A stretch of DNA of 58,867 bases from an uncultured Clostridia bacterium (GTDB lineage: Bacteria > Bacillota > Clostridia > TANB77 > CAG-508), in assembly GCA_947624655.1 (NCBI GenBank), contig CANQLH010000010.1, positions 1 through 58,867 on the forward strand. Direction: 5' to 3'. The notes below the pieces were generated by a model that did no database searches, was not told the DNA's origin, and saw nothing but the letters and a program-made list of their open reading frames with translations. Shown here in pieces: positions 55,397 to 58,867 of this stretch; within the stretch, counting starts at the first letter, position 1; each line of letters opens with the position of its first letter. The position numbers and the translations under genes are program-made.

Positions 55397-55460
55397 ATTA
55401 AATATATTACTTCCAAACTAATTTAAAACAATTTTTATGATAAATCGTTATATTTTAACA
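55393..55460. repeat. Degenerate remnant of the nested repeat elements
   Basis: GTAAATTAAATATATTACTT (from 55393) and the following CCAAAC match the right end of the MITE. The next about 40 bases resemble 35581-35621, the right flank of the enclosing element in copy A, including a decayed TTATATTTTAAC end. So this is the right part of a copy-A-like nested element. The TAA of trmFO lies in its first bases. Confidence 0.6.
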
Positions 55461-55476
55461 AAAAATGTAAATAAAT

Positions 55477-55505
55477 TTGACAATTTTATGTAAATATGTT
55501 AAAAT
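55477..55505 (+). promoter_or_regulatory. Promoter of coiled-coil gene 1
   Basis: TTGACA (55477-55482), a 17-base spacer and TAAAAT (55500-55505). The block of about 30 bases is identical to 57211-57239. Confidence 0.7.
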
Positions 55506-55562
55506 AAACTTGTAATATGGGCAGTTATAAAAAATAAATAAAATATTTAGGAGGTAATTAAA

Positions 55563-56873
55563 ATGGCAAGGTACAAAAATAAATTAGTAAGAGAAGCTGA
55601 GGAAAAGAAACAAGCAAGAAAGGAGGCAATGAAAGCAAAAACTAAAAAAAATAACCTAACTGAAAGACAAGAAGTATTTGTAAAACTAAAAGAGATAGAA
55701 GAATCACCAGAAGAAGAAAAAAAAGCAAAACTTTTAGAAATTGATGAAAAAAATAAAGAGGAACTTAACGAACTTAGAGTAAAATTGGAAAATAACAGAA
55801 AAGAAATTGAAGGAAGAGGAGAAAAAATAGAGCCAGAAATACTTGCTAAACTACAAGCGAAAGAAGCAGGTTTGAGTAAAAGAATAAGGGTATTAGAAGA
55901 TTTTGAAGGTATTAAAAAACAAGTATTTAAATTAATGAGTATAGCTAAAAAATTTGAAAATGAAAAGAATTCAAAATATGAAAAAGCTAAAAAAGAGTTG
56001 GCAGAAATAAAAGCAAAAATGGATAGAGCATCAGAAATAGATAAAGAACTAGAAGAGTTAGATAAGTATTTTGAAGAATTTAGAAAAAAAGAATTACCAA
56101 CTGAAAAAGAAGCACTAGAAGAAGTTAAAAAAGAAAATCTAGAAAATAATCAAAAATACAATAAATTAATAAAAGAAAAAGAACAAATTAATACTGAAAA
56201 ATTGCAAGCTAATTTTGAAATAGCAGATAATAAAGTAAAAGATTATGAAAACGGAAAAAGCTCAGAAGATAAGGCAATTAATAAATGTAATCTAGCTTGG
56301 AAAATGTTAGCAGAAGGAAAAACTTGGGATGAAATAACTTTAGTACCAGACGAGGAAGTAAAAGAAAGACAAGCTAGCAAAACAGAAAAACCACAAGAAC
56401 AAGGAGATGAACAAAAATTTGATGAAGAAGAAGTACAAGCTGGTGTAGCTAAAGCAGTAAAAGGAATGATGCCTAAAGAAGATATTACACTAGATAGATT
56501 TAAAAATAGATTTCCAAGACTTTCTAAAGTGCCTTTATTTGGAAAATTGATTGGTGGTATTTATGATAAGCGTCAAGAAAAAAAGGAAAAAATTGAAAAA
56601 GAAGAACCTAAAAAAGTAGAGACAGAAAAAGAAGAACCTAAAAAAGTAGAAACAGAAAAAGAAGAACCTAAAAAAGTAGAAACAGAAAAAGAAGAACCTA
56701 AAAAAGTAGAAACAGAACCAGTAAAATCAGTATCTCAAAGAAGAGATCAATTTATGGAATATTTGAAAAAAATGGCTGAAAATGAACATGAAAAACCAAG
56801 TTTAGATAAAATAGCACAAGATATGAAAGATAAATATAAAGAAAATGAAAAAGATAAGGGAGAAGAGATTTAA
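55563..56873 (+). CDS. Coiled-coil protein, lineage-specific family, copy 1
   Basis: The 436-residue protein is highly charged with no signal peptide or membrane segment, so it is cytoplasmic. It starts ARYKNKLVREAEEKKQARKE, has long heptad helices (residues about 5-245), a shared motif NLAWKMLAEGKTWDEI near residue 245, and a repeat region of four KEEPKKVETE units (56599-56718). The C-terminus has QRRDQFMEYLKKMAENE. It is paralogous to the 500-residue protein downstream. I do not recognise a family; a structural or scaffold role is possible. The start follows TTAGGAGG. Confidence 0.65.
   Translation: MARYKNKLVREAEEKKQARKEAMKAKTKKNNLTERQEVFVKLKEIEESPEEEKKAKLLEIDEKNKEELNELRVKLENNRKEIEGRGEKIEPEILAKLQAKEAGLSKRIRVLEDFEGIKKQVFKLMSIAKKFENEKNSKYEKAKKELAEIKAKMDRASEIDKELEELDKYFEEFRKKELPTEKEALEEVKKENLENNQKYNKLIKEKEQINTEKLQANFEIADNKVKDYENGKSSEDKAINKCNLAWKMLAEGKTWDEITLVPDEEVKERQASKTEKPQEQGDEQKFDEEEVQAGVAKAVKGMMPKEDITLDRFKNRFPRLSKVPLFGKLIGGIYDKRQEKKEKIEKEEPKKVETEKEEPKKVETEKEEPKKVETEKEEPKKVETEPVKSVSQRRDQFMEYLKKMAENEHEKPSLDKIAQDMKDKYKENEKDKGEEI
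56599..56718 (+). repeat. Four 30-base tandem repeats inside coiled-coil gene 1
   Basis: Each 30-base unit encodes KEEPKKVETE. Near-identical copies suggest recent slippage-driven expansion. Confidence 0.8.
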
Positions 56874-56965
56874 GTATTAGTTTTAACTTTAAAATACATA
56901 AATGTTGATTCTAATTTTTAAATACACAAAAATACCTCAATATTATCAAGATAAAATAACATATA

Positions 56966-57021
56966 AATAAAAGATAGTTATTGTAAAATGATAAAATTTT
57001 CATTTTAGATAGCTATCTTTT
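56966..57021 (+). terminator. Terminator after coiled-coil gene 1
   Basis: AAAGATAG pairs with CTATCTTT, with an inner TAAAATGA/TCATTTTA stem, followed by T. The remaining 57022-57210 stretch is A/T-rich and shows nothing else before the promoter. Confidence 0.65.
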
Positions 57022-57210
57022 TATGTTTACTAAAATGCATTACGTAAAATTATGAAAGATGTAAAAAGTACATATAACAAATCACATATATGATATCTCA
57101 AAAACATTAATATTTTAACAGTTTTTCGCTTTTTATAAAACTAAAATTTACTCTTAAAAAAATAAATTTTAAAATAAAATCAAGTAAAAAAATAAAATTG
57201 TAAACAAAAA

Positions 57211-57239
57211 TTGACAATTTTATGTAAATATGTTAAAAT
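57211..57239 (+). promoter_or_regulatory. Promoter of coiled-coil gene 2
   Basis: TTGACA (57211-57216), a 17-base spacer and TAAAAT (57234-57239), a duplicate of the promoter at 55477. Confidence 0.7.
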
Positions 57240-57284
57240 AAATAATGGATTTTGAAATATATAAAATTTTAGGAGGTATTAAAA

Positions 57285-58787
57285 GTGGCAAAGCGTGACA
57301 ATAAATTGGTAAGGGATGCAGAAGAAAAAAAACAAGAAAGAGGGAAAAGAGAAGAAGAGAGAAAAGCAAGAAATAAAATAATGAGCAAAAAAGAATCTAA
57401 ACTAAGCGAAATGCAAAAAGTGTTTGTGTTACTAAAGAAAATAGAAGATGATGAAAAAATGTCAAATGAAAAAAAGAAAGCAAGATTTAACGATGTTGAA
57501 AAATTAGCTGAAGATAGGCTTCAAAAATTAAATGTAAAAAGGCAAAATATCAGAAAAGAAATTGAAGGAAGAGGAGAAAGCATAGATGCAGAGAGATTGG
57601 CTAAATTACAAGAAGAAGGTTCGAAACTAGATGAAGAAGCAAAAGTATTAGAAGATTTTTCAAATATAAGAGATCAAGTGTTAAAAATAATGAGCAAAAT
57701 AAAAAAAATTGAAGAAAAAAAAGCAGATGCATATGAAAAAGCTAAAAAGGAATTAGCACAAGTAAAAGAAAAAATAGCTAAAGTAAATGATTTAGATAAA
57801 CAATTAGCAGAGTTGGATAAATACAGCGAAGAATTTTGCAAAAAAGAAAAATTAACAAAAGAAGATAAACAAAAAAATCTAGAAAATACAAAAAAATATA
57901 ATAAAATATTAAAAGAAAAACAACAAATGGAACAAGGAGATTATAATAAATTATTAGAAAATCTTGAAATTGCAAATAATAAAGTAAACTCCTATGAGAA
58001 AGGAGCAAGCCAAGAAGACAAAGCAATAAAAAAATGTAATTGGGTTTGGAAGATGTTAGCAAAAGGAAAAACATGGGATGAAATAGAAAATATGGCATCA
58101 AATGAAGAACCAAAAAAAGCATATATAGAGTCTAAAAAAGCAAATACAGAGACTAAGAAGACACAAAAAGAGCCAGAAAAGTTAGATATAAAATCAGAAA
58201 AAATAGATGTAAAGTCTGGTTTTGAGAAAAAAAATTCAGAACCTATAGTAATCAAACCAATTAAAGATAATATAAGATTCGTAAGATTTGAAGATAAAAA
58301 TAAATTTACTAAATTTTTATCAGAAATTAGCTTTATGGGAATTGGAAAAAGGATAAAAGAATATTTCAATGAAAGATATGCTATTAAAGAACGTGCAAGT
58401 AGAGGAGCAGAAAATGGTAAAGTTGTAAGAAAAGGAAAAAAAGATATAGCATATTTGTTTGGAGAAGAAGAGTTTAAAAAAGCAGAAAATATAATCAATC
58501 AAGAAAAAAATAAAAAAGTAGAAGAGGCAAATATACAAGAAGAGAACAAAAAAATAGAAGAAGCAAGTATACAAGGAGAAAACAAAATATTAGAAAAAAT
58601 AAATATACAAGAAGAAAACAAAAAAGTAGCTCCTACTTTAAGCCAAAAAAGAGATGTATTTGTATCATATTTAAGAGATATGGTAGAGAGTAAAGAAAAC
58701 ATAAAAGAAGAAAAGAATACAGAACTTGAAAAATACATTACCAAAGCTTCAAAAGTACAAGTAATAAATAAAGAATTAACAAAATAA
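57285..58787 (+). CDS. Coiled-coil protein, lineage-specific family, copy 2
   Basis: The 500-residue cytoplasmic protein is a paralog of 55563-56873. It opens AKRDNKLVRDAEEKKQERGK, shares the motif NWVWKMLAKGKTWDEI near residue 250 and a C-terminal QKRDVFVSYLRDMVES. Its linker carries imperfect repeats of NIQEENKK instead of KEEPKKVETE. The start is GTG 57285 (GTG GCA AAG) after TAGGAGGT. Duplicate promoters show that the whole unit was copied. Function unknown. Confidence 0.65.
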   Translation: MAKRDNKLVRDAEEKKQERGKREEERKARNKIMSKKESKLSEMQKVFVLLKKIEDDEKMSNEKKKARFNDVEKLAEDRLQKLNVKRQNIRKEIEGRGESIDAERLAKLQEEGSKLDEEAKVLEDFSNIRDQVLKIMSKIKKIEEKKADAYEKAKKELAQVKEKIAKVNDLDKQLAELDKYSEEFCKKEKLTKEDKQKNLENTKKYNKILKEKQQMEQGDYNKLLENLEIANNKVNSYEKGASQEDKAIKKCNWVWKMLAKGKTWDEIENMASNEEPKKAYIESKKANTETKKTQKEPEKLDIKSEKIDVKSGFEKKNSEPIVIKPIKDNIRFVRFEDKNKFTKFLSEISFMGIGKRIKEYFNERYAIKERASRGAENGKVVRKGKKDIAYLFGEEEFKKAENIINQEKNKKVEEANIQEENKKIEEASIQGENKILEKINIQEENKKVAPTLSQKRDVFVSYLRDMVESKENIKEEKNTELEKYITKASKVQVINKELTK

Positions 58788-58816
58788 AAGTTAGTTACTA
58801 CTCAGCCCTAATGACA

Positions 58817-58863
58817 TGAAAAGGAAACCTTTTACATTGAAATTGTAATCGGTTTTCTTTTTC
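58817..58863 (+). terminator. Likely terminator after coiled-coil gene 2
   Basis: GAAAAGGAAACC pairs with GGTTTTCTTTTTC with a G-U pair and ends in T-rich sequence. Confidence 0.6.
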
Positions 58864-58867
58864 CTAT

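Overview
The window is very AT-rich chromosomal DNA from a low-GC, probably spore-forming member of the Firmicutes, most likely an uncultured Clostridia lineage. The evidence is housekeeping gene order (tadA-SRP RNA-dnaX-ybaB-recR; gdpP-rplI-dnaB-tilS-ftsH), two CotF-like spore coat proteins, an LPXTG-type surface protein and strong AGA/AUA-biased codon use. No species can be named from the sequence alone.

Layout. 1-0.7 kb: a leucine-rich-repeat surface-protein fragment. 0.8-5.9 kb: pyrimidine synthesis, with pyrE divergent from pyrC-pyrF-pyrK-pyrD. 6.2-8.0 kb: a DUF262/DUF1524 (GmrSD-like) nuclease. About 8.4-25.2 kb: an integrative element with integrase, excisionase, replication initiator, DnaC-like loader and an array of hairpins. 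Its cargo is a defence cluster: type I restriction (hsdM, hsdS, an unknown gene, hsdR), an AbiJ-like protein and a RloC/PrrC-like ATPase with a zinc hook. 25.4-42.5 kb: core genes (galU, tRNA-Arg, tadA, SRP RNA, dnaX, ybaB, recR, an M23 peptidase, rsmD, an RsmB/F-type methylase, cotF-like genes, gdpP, rplI, dnaB, tilS, ftsH), interrupted by inverted-repeat elements. 42.9-53.9 kb: two giant surface proteins, one a thioester/Cna-B adhesin and one a MucBP protein with LPNTG. 54.1-55.4 kb: trmFO. 55.6-58.8 kb: two paralogous coiled-coil proteins with duplicated promoters.

Main discovery. Nine otherwise healthy core genes (pyrF, pyrK, pyrD, an envelope protein gene, rsmD, gdpP, dnaB, ftsH, trmFO) appear frameshifted. 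Every break is the same: one extra C directly before a glycine codon GGN, so the ribosome meets CGG in the zero frame. There are 11 such sites (pyrF and trmFO have two each). Skipping one base, or reading CGGN as a single four-base codon, restores the full-length protein each time, usually at a conserved glycine. I found no CGG used as an ordinary arginine codon in any intact gene of the window, on either strand. The codon before CGG varies (AUA, CUU, CCA, UUA, AAU, UUG, GGA, AUG, GUU), so CGG itself is the signal. This points to a host-wide recoding rule: CGG is not read as Arg but causes +1 frameshifting or quadruplet decoding as Gly. The integrative element (8.4-25.2 kb) has no such sites, as expected of imported DNA. 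A systematic sequencing artefact cannot be formally excluded from the sequence alone, but it would not readily produce this codon-phased, CGG-only pattern.
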